Below, piece after piece: positions 41,099 through 48,644 of a stretch of DNA of 64,000 nt. The position numbers and the translations under genes were made by a program. The notes under the pieces were generated by a model. The model did no database searches. It worked only from the letters and a program-made list of their open reading frames with translations, and was not told where the DNA came from. The DNA is from an uncultured Roseateles sp. Lineage in GTDB: Bacteria > Pseudomonadota > Gammaproteobacteria > Burkholderiales > Burkholderiaceae_C. The DNA is taken from the NCBI RefSeq assembly GCF_963422335.1, contig NZ_OY729424.1, positions 3,410,001 to 3,474,000 of the forward strand, written 5' to 3'. Positions within the stretch are counted from its first letter, which is position 1, and every line of letters starts with the position of its first letter.

Positions 41099-43160
41099 TC
41101 TCGCGCTGCTCCGGCACCTCGTTGTAGGACAGCACATGCAGGCCGGGCGCGAACAGCCGCGCATAGCGGGCCAGCAGCGGGCGCACCTGCGGCGTCACCA
41201 GCAGCAGCGGGGCACTGGCCTGTGCCTTCATCGCATCTCGGGCGGCGGGCATGTGCTGCTGCAGCTGGCCCAGCAGCTGCGGGTCCACCGGATAGCTGTC
41301 CAGGCTGACCTTGGCGCCGCCCTGGCGGGCCTGGTTGAGCGCACCCAGCAGCAGGTTCTCCAGCTCGTTGCCGAGATTGAAGACCTTCATGCCGCCCACC
41401 GGGCCGCAGATGCTGGAGACGATCTGCCGGCGCAGCGCGCAGCGCAGCTCGGCGGCCAGCAGAATCGGATCCTTGGTGGCCTCGGCATTCTCGACCAGGG
41501 TGCTGGCGATCAGCACGATGTCCTTGATGGACACGTTCTCGGCCAGCAGCAGGCGCAATATCTTCAGCAGCTGGCTGTGCGTGTAGGCCTTCTCCAGCGC
41601 CGCGGCGAGCTTGGGGCTTTGGGCGCTCAGCCGCTCCATCAGCGCGGTGATGTCCTCATAGCGCAGGAGCTCGGGCAGATGGTCGCGCACCAGCTTGGAC
41701 ACGTGCGTGGCGATGGTGCTGGCCAGGTCCACCACCTGATAGCCCAGGCCCAGCGCATGGGCCTTGTGCTGCGGCTCTATCCAGGTCACCGGCATGCCAT
41801 AGGCCGGGTCCAGGCCGGGCACGCCGTCGAGCTCGCCATAGACCTGGGTCGAGGCGATGGCCATCTGCCGGTCGGCATAGACCTCGCCCTGGGCGATCAC
41901 GCTGCCGTTGAGAAGCACGCTGTACTGCGCCGGCTTCAGCGAGAGATCGTCGCGCACCGACAGGCTGGGCAGCAGCAGACCGAGGTTCTCGCTGAGGCTT
42001 TGCCGCATGCCCTTGACGCGCTTTTGCAGCGGCTCGCCGTGGGCCGGGTCTATCAGCTGCACCAGCTTGTAGCCCACCGCCACCGACAGCGGCTCCACCA
42101 CCGGCAGCGCACGCCAGTCGGGTTCGGGCGAGGCCTCGACCAAGAGCGCCGTCTCCACCGCCGCAGCCGGCTTGGGCGTGGCCTGCTGGCGCTGGCTCAT
42201 GCGCCAGGCCACAAAGCCCAGCACGGCGGCGAAGCTGGTGAAGGTCAGCACCGGCATGCCGGGGATCACCGCCAGGCCCAGCATCACCGCGGCGGCGCTG
42301 TAGAGCACGCCGGGCGAGGCCAGCAGCTGCTCGCCGATCTGGTTTTCGATGTCGCCGGCGTCGCTGATGCGGGTGACGATGATGGCCGCCGCGGCCGACA
42401 GCAGCAGCGCCGGGATCTGGGCCACCAGGCCGTCACCGATGGTCAGCAGCGCGTACTGGCGGAAGGCATCGCCCAGGCTCAGGTCGTGCATGAAGGCGCC
42501 GATCGCGACGCCGCCAATCATATTGATCAGCAGGATCAGGATGGAGGCGATCGCATCGCCGCGCACGAACTTGGAGGCGCCGTCCATGGCGCCGTAGAAG
42601 TCGGCCTCGGCGCCCACGTCCTTGCGGCGTTGCTGGGCCTTCTCCTGGTTGATCAGGCCGGCGTTGAGGTCGGCATCGATGGCCATCTGCTTGCCGGGCA
42701 GGGCGTCCAGCGTGAAGCGGGCCGAGACCTCGGAGATGCGCTCGGCACCCTTGGTGACGACGATGAAGTTCACCACCATCAGAATCACGAACACGACGAT
42801 GCCGACGACGAAGTTGCCGCCTATCACGACATTGCCGAACGATTCGATCACCTGGCCGGCCGCATGGGTGCCCTCGTGGCCGTGCAGCAGCACCACGCGC
42901 GTGGACGCCACGTTCAGCGACAGGCGCAGCAGGGTGGTGGCCAGGATGATGCTGGGGAAGACCGAGAAGTCCAGCGGCCGCTTGCTGTTGACACTGACCA
43001 GTATCACCACCAGTGCGAGCACGATGTTGAAGGTGAACAGCATGTCCAGCAGCACCGGCGGCAGCGGCAGTATCACCATGGCCAGGATGGCCATCAGGAA
43101 CAGCGGCGAGGCGACGCGGTGACGGGCCATCAGCCCACCCAGGCGAGAGAACATATTCAT
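41073..43160 (-). CDS. flhA: Lateral flagellar export gate protein FlhA (LfhA)
   Basis: A 695-residue protein with eight N-terminal membrane segments and a large cytoplasmic domain. VLLDMLFTFNIVLALVVILVSV and the FHIPEP-type region (FPSIILATTLLRLSLNVASTRVVL) mark the family, and EVSARFTLDALPGKQMAIDADLNAGLINQEKAQQRRKDV is the conserved cytoplasmic loop. It forms the nonameric export gate and chaperone-docking ring. It ends the flhB-to-flhA minus-strand block and overlaps flhB by four bases. Confidence 0.96.
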   Translation of the reverse strand: MNMFSRLGGLMARHRVASPLFLMAILAMVILPLPPVLLDMLFTFNIVLALVVILVSVNSKRPLDFSVFPSIILATTLLRLSLNVASTRVVLLHGHEGTHAAGQVIESFGNVVIGGNFVVGIVVFVILMVVNFIVVTKGAERISEVSARFTLDALPGKQMAIDADLNAGLINQEKAQQRRKDVGAEADFYGAMDGASKFVRGDAIASILILLINMIGGVAIGAFMHDLSLGDAFRQYALLTIGDGLVAQIPALLLSAAAAIIVTRISDAGDIENQIGEQLLASPGVLYSAAAVMLGLAVIPGMPVLTFTSFAAVLGFVAWRMSQRQQATPKPAAAVETALLVEASPEPDWRALPVVEPLSVAVGYKLVQLIDPAHGEPLQKRVKGMRQSLSENLGLLLPSLSVRDDLSLKPAQYSVLLNGSVIAQGEVYADRQMAIASTQVYGELDGVPGLDPAYGMPVTWIEPQHKAHALGLGYQVVDLASTIATHVSKLVRDHLPELLRYEDITALMERLSAQSPKLAAALEKAYTHSQLLKILRLLLAENVSIKDIVLIASTLVENAEATKDPILLAAELRCALRRQIVSSICGPVGGMKVFNLGNELENLLLGALNQARQGGAKVSLDSYPVDPQLLGQLQQHMPAARDAMKAQASAPLLLVTPQVRPLLARYARLFAPGLHVLSYNEVPEQREISVLGSLG

Positions 43161-44302
43161 GATGATGTGGCTTGGGGCTCGGACAGATGGGTGGGCACGG
43201 CCAGGTCGGCCGGCAGATGGGGAACGGTGGCGCGGGCGCCGCGCTGGAAGGCCTTGAGCTGCATCACATAGCCCAGCACCTGGGCCACGGCGTTGTACAG
43301 CGAGGCCGGAATCTGTTGCTGCACCTGGCTGGTGTTGTAGATGGCGCGCGCCAGCGGCGGCAGCACCAGCACCTGCACGCCATGCTCGGCGGCGATCTCG
43401 CGGATGTAGAAGGCCATCTCATCGACGCCCTTGGCCAGCACGAAGGGCGCCTCGGCGCGCTGCTCGTCGTACTTCAGCGCCACCGCGTAGTGCTCGGGGT
43501 TGACAACCACCACATCGGCGCCCGGCACCGCCTGGCGCACGCCGCGCTTGGCGAGCTGGCGCTGCAGCTGGCGGATGCGCTGGCGCACCTCGGGCCGGCC
43601 CTCGTTCTGCTTGTGTTCTTCCTTCATGTCCTGCTTGCTCATGCGCTGGCCGCGCATGAAGAAGAACTGCTGCAGCGGCAGGTCGATGACGGCGAACAGC
43701 AGGAACACGCTGCACATCACCATCGCACCGTCCAGCATCAGGCTGCTGCCCTGCAGCAGGGCCTCGTGCAGGCCCAGCGCCTGCAGGCCGGCCCAGTCGC
43801 GCGCCATGCTGCGGGCCACATGCCACAACGCCAGCAGCAGGCACAGCACCTTGGCGATGGAGACGCCCAGCTCGCTGAAATGCTTGGCGCTGACGAGACG
43901 ACCCAGATTGCTGATCGGGCTCAGCCGGTTCAGCTGCGGCGCCCAATGCTGGGTGCTGAACACCAGGCCCCCTGGGAAGGCCGAGGCCAGCAGCACGGCG
44001 GCCGGCACCAGCAGCAGCGGCAGCACCATCTTGGCCACCAGCCAGAGCGCGTCCAGCATCGCCGCGGACAGCAGATTGTCCAGCGAACCCTCGCTCTCCA
44101 GCGAGGCAAAGCCGATGCGGAACAGGCGCCCGAAGTCATCCAGATAGCCGGGCAGCAGGGCCACCAGCAGCTTCAGGCTCAAGAGCACGGCGACGGCAGT
44201 CGACAGATCTTTCGAGCGGGCCACCTGGCCCTGCTCGCGCGCCTTCTTCAGCTTCTGCGCTGAGGGCTTTTCGGTCTTGTCGCCGTTGCTGGCCTCAGCC
44301 AT
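43157..44302 (-). CDS. flhB: Flagellar export switch protein FlhB (LfhB), with NPEH motif
   Basis: A 381-residue membrane protein with four hydrophobic segments and a cytoplasmic domain. The start GDKTEKPSAQKLKKAREQGQVARSKDL is typical of FlhB. The autocleavage site, NPTH in most FlhB proteins, reads Asn268-Pro269-Glu270-His271 followed by YAVALKYD. Cleavage between Asn and Pro should still be possible. It switches export from hook to filament substrates. The start overlaps fliR by eight bases. Confidence 0.94.
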   Translation of the reverse strand: MAEASNGDKTEKPSAQKLKKAREQGQVARSKDLSTAVAVLLSLKLLVALLPGYLDDFGRLFRIGFASLESEGSLDNLLSAAMLDALWLVAKMVLPLLLVPAAVLLASAFPGGLVFSTQHWAPQLNRLSPISNLGRLVSAKHFSELGVSIAKVLCLLLALWHVARSMARDWAGLQALGLHEALLQGSSLMLDGAMVMCSVFLLFAVIDLPLQQFFFMRGQRMSKQDMKEEHKQNEGRPEVRQRIRQLQRQLAKRGVRQAVPGADVVVVNPEHYAVALKYDEQRAEAPFVLAKGVDEMAFYIREIAAEHGVQVLVLPPLARAIYNTSQVQQQIPASLYNAVAQVLGYVMQLKAFQRGARATVPHLPADLAVPTHLSEPQATSS

Positions 44303-45086
44303 GGCCGGGCACTCCGGCCTTCAGGCCATGGTCTATCAATTCCAGCACGCGTTCGGTCAGGCGCAGATAGTGGGCCGGCACGGCGCTGAGCAGCTGGCTC
44401 AGCATGAACAGGCCGAACAGGGTCACCACCGAGAAGCCCAGCGAGAACAGGTTCAGGCTGGGCGCCACCCGGTTCAGCCAGCCCAGGCCGATCTGCACCA
44501 GGAGGGTGGAGAAGATCACCGGCAGCGCCAGCAGCAGCGCCGCAGAAAACACCCAGGCGACGTTGTAACCGATGGTCTCCAGCGACAGCGCCGCAAGACC
44601 CGACCCCACCGGCCAGGCCTTGAAACTGGCACCGACCACGCCGACCAGCAGCAGATGGCCGTCGATGGCGAAGAACACCAACATGCACAGCACACCCAGG
44701 AGGCCCGACACGACGTCGGACGAGCTGCCATTCATCGGGTCGTTCATCACCGCCATCGCCAGGCCCAGCTGGGACGAGAGCAGAAACCCCAGCAGATTGA
44801 TCACCGCCAGCGTCAGATGGAAGGCCAGGCCCAGCACGAAGCCCAGCATTGCCTGCTCGGCCGCCACGGCCACGCCCTGCAGCGACAGGGGGTTGACGCT
44901 GAGGGCCGTGCTTTGCGACACCGGCATCAGCACCACGGCCAGCGCCAGAGACAGCAGCACGCGCACGGTGACGGGCACCATCTCCTCGCCCAGCAGCGGT
45001 GCGGCGCTGAGCATGGCCATGACGCGGCAGAAGGGCCACCACAGCGCGCTGAGCAGGCCCACCAGCTGGACGAATTCGACATCCAT
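44295..45086 (-). CDS. fliR: Flagellar export protein FliR (LfiR)
   Basis: A 263-residue integral membrane protein. ALWWPFCRVMAMLSAAPLLGEEMVPVTVRVLLSLALAVVL and GFVLGLAFHLTLAVINLLGFLLSSQLGLAMAVMNDP match the FliR family. It joins FliP and FliQ in the export pore. It lies eight bases behind fliQ and overlaps flhB. Confidence 0.95.
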   Translation of the reverse strand: MDVEFVQLVGLLSALWWPFCRVMAMLSAAPLLGEEMVPVTVRVLLSLALAVVLMPVSQSTALSVNPLSLQGVAVAAEQAMLGFVLGLAFHLTLAVINLLGFLLSSQLGLAMAVMNDPMNGSSSDVVSGLLGVLCMLVFFAIDGHLLLVGVVGASFKAWPVGSGLAALSLETIGYNVAWVFSAALLLALPVIFSTLLVQIGLGWLNRVAPSLNLFSLGFSVVTLFGLFMLSQLLSAVPAHYLRLTERVLELIDHGLKAGVPGHG

Positions 45087-45094
45087 CGCTGGTC

Positions 45095-45364
45095 TCAGCC
45101 CACCAGGGTGGCCGCACGCTCGAAGATGGAGACGCAGAAGTCCATCAGCGAGCCCACCATCCAGCGGCCCATCAGGCCCACCACCAGCAGGGTGACCAGC
45201 AGCTTGGGCAGAAAGCTCATCGTCTGTTCGTTGATCTGCGTGGCGGCCTGGAACAGGCTCACCAGCAGGCCGACCAGCAGGCCCGGCAGCACCAGCAGGG
45301 TGACCAGGAGCATCACCAGATGCAGGCTCTCGCTGATCAAGTCGATGGCGATCTCGGGCGTCAT
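45095..45364 (-). CDS. fliQ: Flagellar export protein FliQ (LfiQ)
   Basis: An 89-residue protein with two membrane helices (LHLVMLLVTLLVLPGLLVGLLVSLFQAATQINEQTMSF then KLLVTLLVVGLMGRWM), the exact FliQ layout. ATG 45364 is taken because homology begins there. It is separated from fliP by 112 bases that hold a palindromic repeat, the only large gap within the RQPNM block. Confidence 0.95.
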   Translation of the reverse strand: MTPEIAIDLISESLHLVMLLVTLLVLPGLLVGLLVSLFQAATQINEQTMSFLPKLLVTLLVVGLMGRWMVGSLMDFCVSIFERAATLVG

Positions 45365-45389
45365 GTTCGCCCCTCGTCCGTCGGGTACG

Positions 45390-45450
45390 CCGGCCGATCC
45401 CCCGGGGGGATGCGGGCCGGCTTGGGAGCGGCCCGGCGCTCGGCCCGCCG
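45390..45450. repeat. Composite palindromic repeat between fliP and fliQ
   Basis: Two adjacent stems: ATCCCCC/GGGGGAT (45397-45411) and GCGGGCCG/CGGCCCGC (45412-45419 and 45441-45448) around the core CTTGGGAGCGGCCCGGCGCT. The order, orientation and core match the repeat inside nosR, while the outer arms differ in sequence but still pair. Confidence 0.78.
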
Positions 45451-45476
45451 CGCAGATGGCGATTTGCACATTGACA

Positions 45477-46235
45477 TCAGTTCACCATCCTCACGCTGCT
45501 GACCAGGGTGTTGACGGTCAGCGTCCAGCCGTCCACCAACACGAACAGCAAGAGCTTCAGCGGCAGCGAGATCACCAGCGGCGACAGCATCATCATGCCC
45601 ATGGCCATCAGCACCGAAGAGACCACCAGGTCGATGACCAGAAAGGGGATGAAGAGCATGCAGCCGATCTGGAAGGCTGTCTTCAGCTCGCTCAGCACAA
45701 AGGCGGCCAGCTTGACGGTGAAGCCATGAGCCTCGGGCTTGGTCACGGCTTCCTCGCCGGCCAGCTTGGCGATCTGGGCCAGTGCGCTCTTGCTGGTCTG
45801 CGCCAGCATGAAGCGCGACAGCGGCGCCTCGGCCACCTGCAGCGCCTGGGTCAGGGTGATCTTGTCGGCGTCGTAGGGCACGAAGGCCTTTTCCCAGATC
45901 TGCTCGCCCACCGGCCGCATCACCAGAATCGTCAGTATCAGCGCCACGCCGGTGATGAGCCGGTTCGGCAGGCCCTGCTGCAGGCCCAGGGCCTGGCGCA
46001 GCAGCGACAGCACGATCACGAAGCGGGTGAAGCTGGTCATCATCAGCGCCAGCACGGGCAGCAGCCCGAGCAGGGTCATGATGATCAGGACCTGGGTCTT
46101 GACGGTGAAGTCGCCACCTCCGCCCGCGCCCATGCCGCTGATCTTCAGCGTGTCGGCCAGGGCAGGGTGGTGGGCCAGGCTCAGCGCCCCGCCCATCAAC
46201 AACAGGCCTGCGCGGTGCAGGCGTTTCAAACTCAT
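45477..46235 (-). CDS. fliP: Flagellar export protein FliP (LfiP)
   Basis: A 252-residue membrane protein with a cleavable signal (HRAGLLLMGGALSLAHHPALA) and four helices. TSFTRFVIVLSLLRQALGLQQGLPNRLITGVALILTILVM, the ELKTAFQIGCMLFIPFLVIDLVVSSVLMAMGMMMLSP region and DGW near the end are FliP signatures. It is the core of the export pore. Its start overlaps the end of fliN by four bases. Confidence 0.96.
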   Translation of the reverse strand: MSLKRLHRAGLLLMGGALSLAHHPALADTLKISGMGAGGGGDFTVKTQVLIIMTLLGLLPVLALMMTSFTRFVIVLSLLRQALGLQQGLPNRLITGVALILTILVMRPVGEQIWEKAFVPYDADKITLTQALQVAEAPLSRFMLAQTSKSALAQIAKLAGEEAVTKPEAHGFTVKLAAFVLSELKTAFQIGCMLFIPFLVIDLVVSSVLMAMGMMMLSPLVISLPLKLLLFVLVDGWTLTVNTLVSSVRMVN

Positions 46236-46603
46236 GGCTGCAGCTGGTCCAGATCGAGGCCGGCGATCTCGATGATCTTCAGGCCGTAGTTCTCGCCGGA
46301 GACGACGACCTCGGCGCGGCCTATGGTCGCGCCATTGACCTTCAGGGTCAGTGGTTCGCCGGCCAGCGTGTTCAGCTCGACCACGCTGTCGGCGCCCAGC
46401 TGGGTCAGCTCATGCAGGGACAGCTTCGCCTCGCCGACCTCCAGGGTCAGCGTGACCGGTATCTTGCGCATCAGCTGCGGCAGATCGCGCCGCGCCGGGG
46501 CAGGGCTGGCGGGCGCCTCTTCGATCGGGTCCAGCAGTTGATGGCTGGACTCGTTGAAGTCGTCCAGCAGGGCGTCCAATGCTTGGGTGTCATTCATATT
46601 CAT
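46232..46603 (-). CDS. fliN: Flagellar switch protein FliN (LfiN)
   Basis: A 123-residue C-ring protein. A variable N-terminal part is followed by the SpoA domain (IPVTLTLEVGEAKLSLHELTQLGADSVVELN...PLTLKVNGATIGRAEVVVSGENYGLKI). It forms the lower C-ring with FliM. It follows fliM with three bases between. Confidence 0.95.
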   Translation of the reverse strand: MNMNDTQALDALLDDFNESSHQLLDPIEEAPASPAPARRDLPQLMRKIPVTLTLEVGEAKLSLHELTQLGADSVVELNTLAGEPLTLKVNGATIGRAEVVVSGENYGLKIIEIAGLDLDQLQP

Positions 46604-46606
46604 GGC

Positions 46607-47443
46607 TCACTCGGCGTCTTCAAAAGAGGTCAGGCACAGCTTGCCCTGGTGTTCGGCCACCGAGGCGGTGAACAGGCGCGAGCCCTGCACCAGCACTTCG
46701 GTGTCCTTGATGCGGATCGGAATCAGGTCGCCGGGGCGCAGGTCCAGCAGTTCGCCCAGCAGCATCGGCCGCTCCAGCAGGCGCGCGCTCAAGGTCAGCG
46801 GCAGGCGCTTGGCCAGCGGCAGGGCCGAGGACGTGGCAGTCTGGGCCTTGCCCGGGGCCAGCTGCTTCAGTACGGCGGTGATGTAGGCGGGCTCCAGCGC
46901 AATCACCAGCTTGCTGAAAAGCCCCTGCGTGGGCTCTCGCAGGCTCAGGCGCAGCAGCCAGCTGCCGGCGGGGAACTGCGGCGCCATCTGGCCCTGCAGC
47001 TCGCCCAGATCGGCCTCGGCGGCGTCTGCCATCAAGGTAGTCAAGACCTGACCCAGCAGCAGACGGCTCAGCTGCGTCTGCACGCGCTCTTCGCTGGCGG
47101 TCTCCGGCGGGTTGGCGTCGGCCACCGGCATCGCGCCACCGTAGCGCTGGGCCATCACCGCCAGCACCAGCGGCCGGTCGATGCGGCAGCCGAGCTGGCC
47201 GGCCGGCCCGGGGCCCACCTGCCAGCGTCCGGCGGCCGGCACGCCGTCCAGCGGCCTGAAACTCAGCTCGCTGACGCTGTACTGCGTGCGGTAGCGGCGG
47301 TTCAGCTGCAGGCGCAGGGCCTCGTTGATCGCGTCGCGCAGCGCATCGGCCACGCGCGGCAGCAGATGCACCGGCCGGCCCAGCGTGCGCGGGTCCAGCG
47401 GCAATGCGGCAGGGGTGGAAGGCGGCAGTTGAGGGAGGGGCAT
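46607..47443 (-). CDS. fliM: Lateral flagellar switch protein FliM (LfiM), lacking CheY-binding peptide
   Basis: A 278-residue protein, shorter than the usual 320-350 of FliM. The C-terminal SpoA domain is clear (LPLTLSARLLERPMLLGELLDLRPGDLIPI...GKLCLTSF). The N-terminus starts MPLPQLPPSTPAALPLDPRTLGRPVHLLPRVADALRDA and has no LSQDEIDALL-type CheY-P peptide, and the middle domain lacks a clear GGxG motif. The secondary motor may therefore turn without CheY control, as reported for some lateral systems. It is the first gene of the minus-strand block; upstream lies a 1.2-kb structured region. Confidence 0.85.
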   Translation of the reverse strand: MPLPQLPPSTPAALPLDPRTLGRPVHLLPRVADALRDAINEALRLQLNRRYRTQYSVSELSFRPLDGVPAAGRWQVGPGPAGQLGCRIDRPLVLAVMAQRYGGAMPVADANPPETASEERVQTQLSRLLLGQVLTTLMADAAEADLGELQGQMAPQFPAGSWLLRLSLREPTQGLFSKLVIALEPAYITAVLKQLAPGKAQTATSSALPLAKRLPLTLSARLLERPMLLGELLDLRPGDLIPIRIKDTEVLVQGSRLFTASVAEHQGKLCLTSFEDAE

Positions 47444-47869
47444 GTCGGCGGTATCCGGGCGGGCCAGTGGCTGCGATGGGCGGGGCAGTATGGAGATACG
47501 GCCCGGTGCATGGTCTGTATTTTATGGAGCACGCGGTGAATCGGTATCGCCGAGGCCAATATAAGGGTTTGCGAGCGGTAGGATTTAACGAATCTGGCAG
47601 CGATGCGTTTAATTTTCGATTATTCCGCGCCGCCTATATTCAGTGGTGCACCAGCCCGATGCATTTCGGCCGCTGCACTATTTTGGCGCCGATCGCAGTT
47701 TGTGCGGATGGCGCGCAAATAGTGATAAAAATGAGTGGGTGGGCCTTTTAAGCCACTGGTTCGCAGCGAGATACTGCGGGCCCCGGGCCCAATGCGTGAA
47801 CGATGTCACGCGTCCGCAGACGAATTACGCCAATATCGCTCGCATGGCTTGTGGGGATATGTTGCCCCC

Positions 47870-47988
47870 GGTACAGTTCGATACATCAGGGCACACCCGA
47901 GCGAAAGCCGGGGTCGCAAAGCCTCCGGTCTACCATCCGGTCAGCGCTCCAACAGGGGCTCGGCCAGAAAACGATAGCGGGGTTGCCA
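47870..47988 (+). ncRNA. Class I cyclic-di-GMP riboswitch (GEMM-I)
   Basis: The hallmark blocks appear in order. AGGGC (47888-47892) pairs with GCCT (47921-47924). The first arm is capped by a GAAA tetraloop (47903-47906) on a CCCG/CGGG stem with one bulge. The ligand-binding string GTCGCAAAGCCTCCGG is at 47913-47928, against GACGCAAAGCCTCCGG in the Vibrio Vc2 aptamer. The second arm GGTC-AGC...GCT-GGCC is at 47939-47965. The closing block ATAGCGGGGTTGCC is at 47974-47987, against GTAGCGGGGTTACC in Vc2. CTA/TAG pairing next to the second arm is kept. It faces lfiE, 656 bases downstream. Confidence 0.85.
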
Positions 47989-48138
47989 GACCTGAGTCTG
48001 CCGATCCACGTGCCGCGTGGGTCAGTGGGTGCTCTCGCCTGCCGGGCCACGCCAGTGGCCTGTTGTGACCTCTGCTGGCTTTCGCCAGGGCTTGCCTCCG
48101 ACCTTTGGGCCTTCACCGGCCACGATGGAACGAAGCCT

Positions 48139-48225
48139 ATGAGCAAGCTGTATCGAACCCCCTCTCTCGCATTTGCCGCTGCTGCGTCCCCTGGACCGCG
48201 GCCGATTCGGCCCTGCGCCGACTGA
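48139..48225 (+). other. Short ORF (28 codons) after the riboswitch, possibly a decayed gene start
   Basis: The first sensible start downstream of the riboswitch: ATG 48139 encodes MSKLYRTPSLAFAAAAS and then an out-of-character tail to a stop at 48223. The beginning resembles a signal-peptide start; another frame nearby continues as AADSALRRLIARLLQRFVSA to a stop near 48259, which could mean a frameshifted remnant. There is only a weak purine-rich stretch upstream. It may be the ghost of the gene once controlled by the riboswitch, or a leader peptide. Confidence 0.25.
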
Positions 48226-48340
48226 TCGCCCGGCTGCTCCAGCGCTTCGTCTCAGCTTGAATATCACCCCTGCCGGGTGAGGTGGATAGTTTCGCCTTCG
48301 ATATTCTTGGTTTCAAATACACCGCAAGGATTGCTCTGTC

Positions 48341-48484
48341 ATGAATAGTTCATATTCCAGCGATACCTTGTGGTTATGCTTTAAAAAGCTTCAATCAGAC
48401 TTGATTGAAAATTCATTGAGGCGCCAGAAGAAAATGATATCGGCGCAAAAGGAGTATCCAATGAAATTGCATCTGAGGCGCTAG
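48341..48484 (+). CDS. Small ORF of 47 codons in the AT-rich island
   Basis: Starts at ATG 48341 with AGGA ten bases upstream and ends at TAG 48482-48484. The product is polar and basic toward its end (SSDTLWLCFKKLQSDLIENS, later KMISAQKEYPMKLHLRR) with one possible amphipathic helix. An internal ATG at 48461 has a perfect AAAGGAG six bases upstream but would give only seven residues. A T-tract terminator overlaps the stop, consistent with an independent transcript. Composition differs sharply from the neighbours. Unknown function. Confidence 0.4.
   Translation: MNSSYSSDTLWLCFKKLQSDLIENSLRRQKKMISAQKEYPMKLHLRR
48390..48409. repeat. Perfect 8-bp dyad inside the small ORF
   Basis: TTCAATCA-gact-TGATTGAA. 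It could be an operator for a dimeric regulator or an RNA hairpin. Both possibilities are open. Confidence 0.5.
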
Positions 48485-48498
48485 CCGTCATTTTTTTT
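48474..48498 (+). terminator. Rho-independent terminator upstream of lfiE
   Basis: TGAGGC-gcta-GCC(G)TCA forms a six-pair stem with one bulged G, followed directly by eight T residues. It overlaps the stop of the 47-codon ORF and would end transcripts coming from the riboswitch side before lfiE. Confidence 0.7.
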
Positions 48499-48550
48499 GA
48501 ATCGCCGCCAAAACAGTGGTTTGGCGATTTATTCAAGCAGTATCAAACCG

Positions 48551-48573
48551 CTTACCTCGGTATTTGAGGTAAG
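48551..48573. promoter_or_regulatory. Dyad upstream of lfiE, possible operator
   Basis: CTTACCTC-ggtattt-GAGGTAAG, perfect 8-bp arms with a seven-base centre, 72 bases before the lfiE start. The size suits a dimeric DNA-binding protein that controls the lfiE operon. No sigma-54 -24/-12 element could be found in this region. Confidence 0.5.
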
Positions 48574-48644
48574 GCCCGAACACGTCCGGACGTTGCGTCG
48601 AAAACCCTTTTGGGCGGGGGCGCAATATCGATGAAAGGTTTTCC

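Larger units (their letters stand above)
47444..48644. other. 1.2-kb structured intergenic region between lfiM and lfiE
   Basis: No gene of normal size is credible here. The first 550 bases contain several strong dyads (47646-47678 with nested stems GTGC/GCAC, AGC/GCT and CCGA/TCGG; 47774-47819 with CTGCGG/CCGCAG around CGTGA/TCACG), then a class I c-di-GMP riboswitch (47870-47988), more hairpins (48044-48060; 48076-48091) and short decayed-looking frames. Bases about 48290-48540 are AT-rich (33 percent GC over 48361-48420) and hold a 47-codon ORF, dyads and a terminator. In other Flag-2 loci this slot holds lafK, the sigma-54 activator gene, which I do not find. Confidence 0.75.

Noticed and set aside
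47404..48068. Open frames of 80-140 codons across the structured region and the riboswitch
   Set aside because: They overlap the riboswitch and several dyads, lack ribosome sites and show no recognisable protein pattern or normal codon bias.
48064..48120. Possible second GEMM aptamer (GCCTCCGACC, nearby hairpins)
   Set aside because: The CGCAAAG core and the closing GCGGGGTT block are absent, so it is not a tandem copy.
47444..48644. Sigma-54 promoters for lfiM or lfiE
   Set aside because: No GG-N10-GC element with acceptable flanks was found on inspection of the segments near either start.
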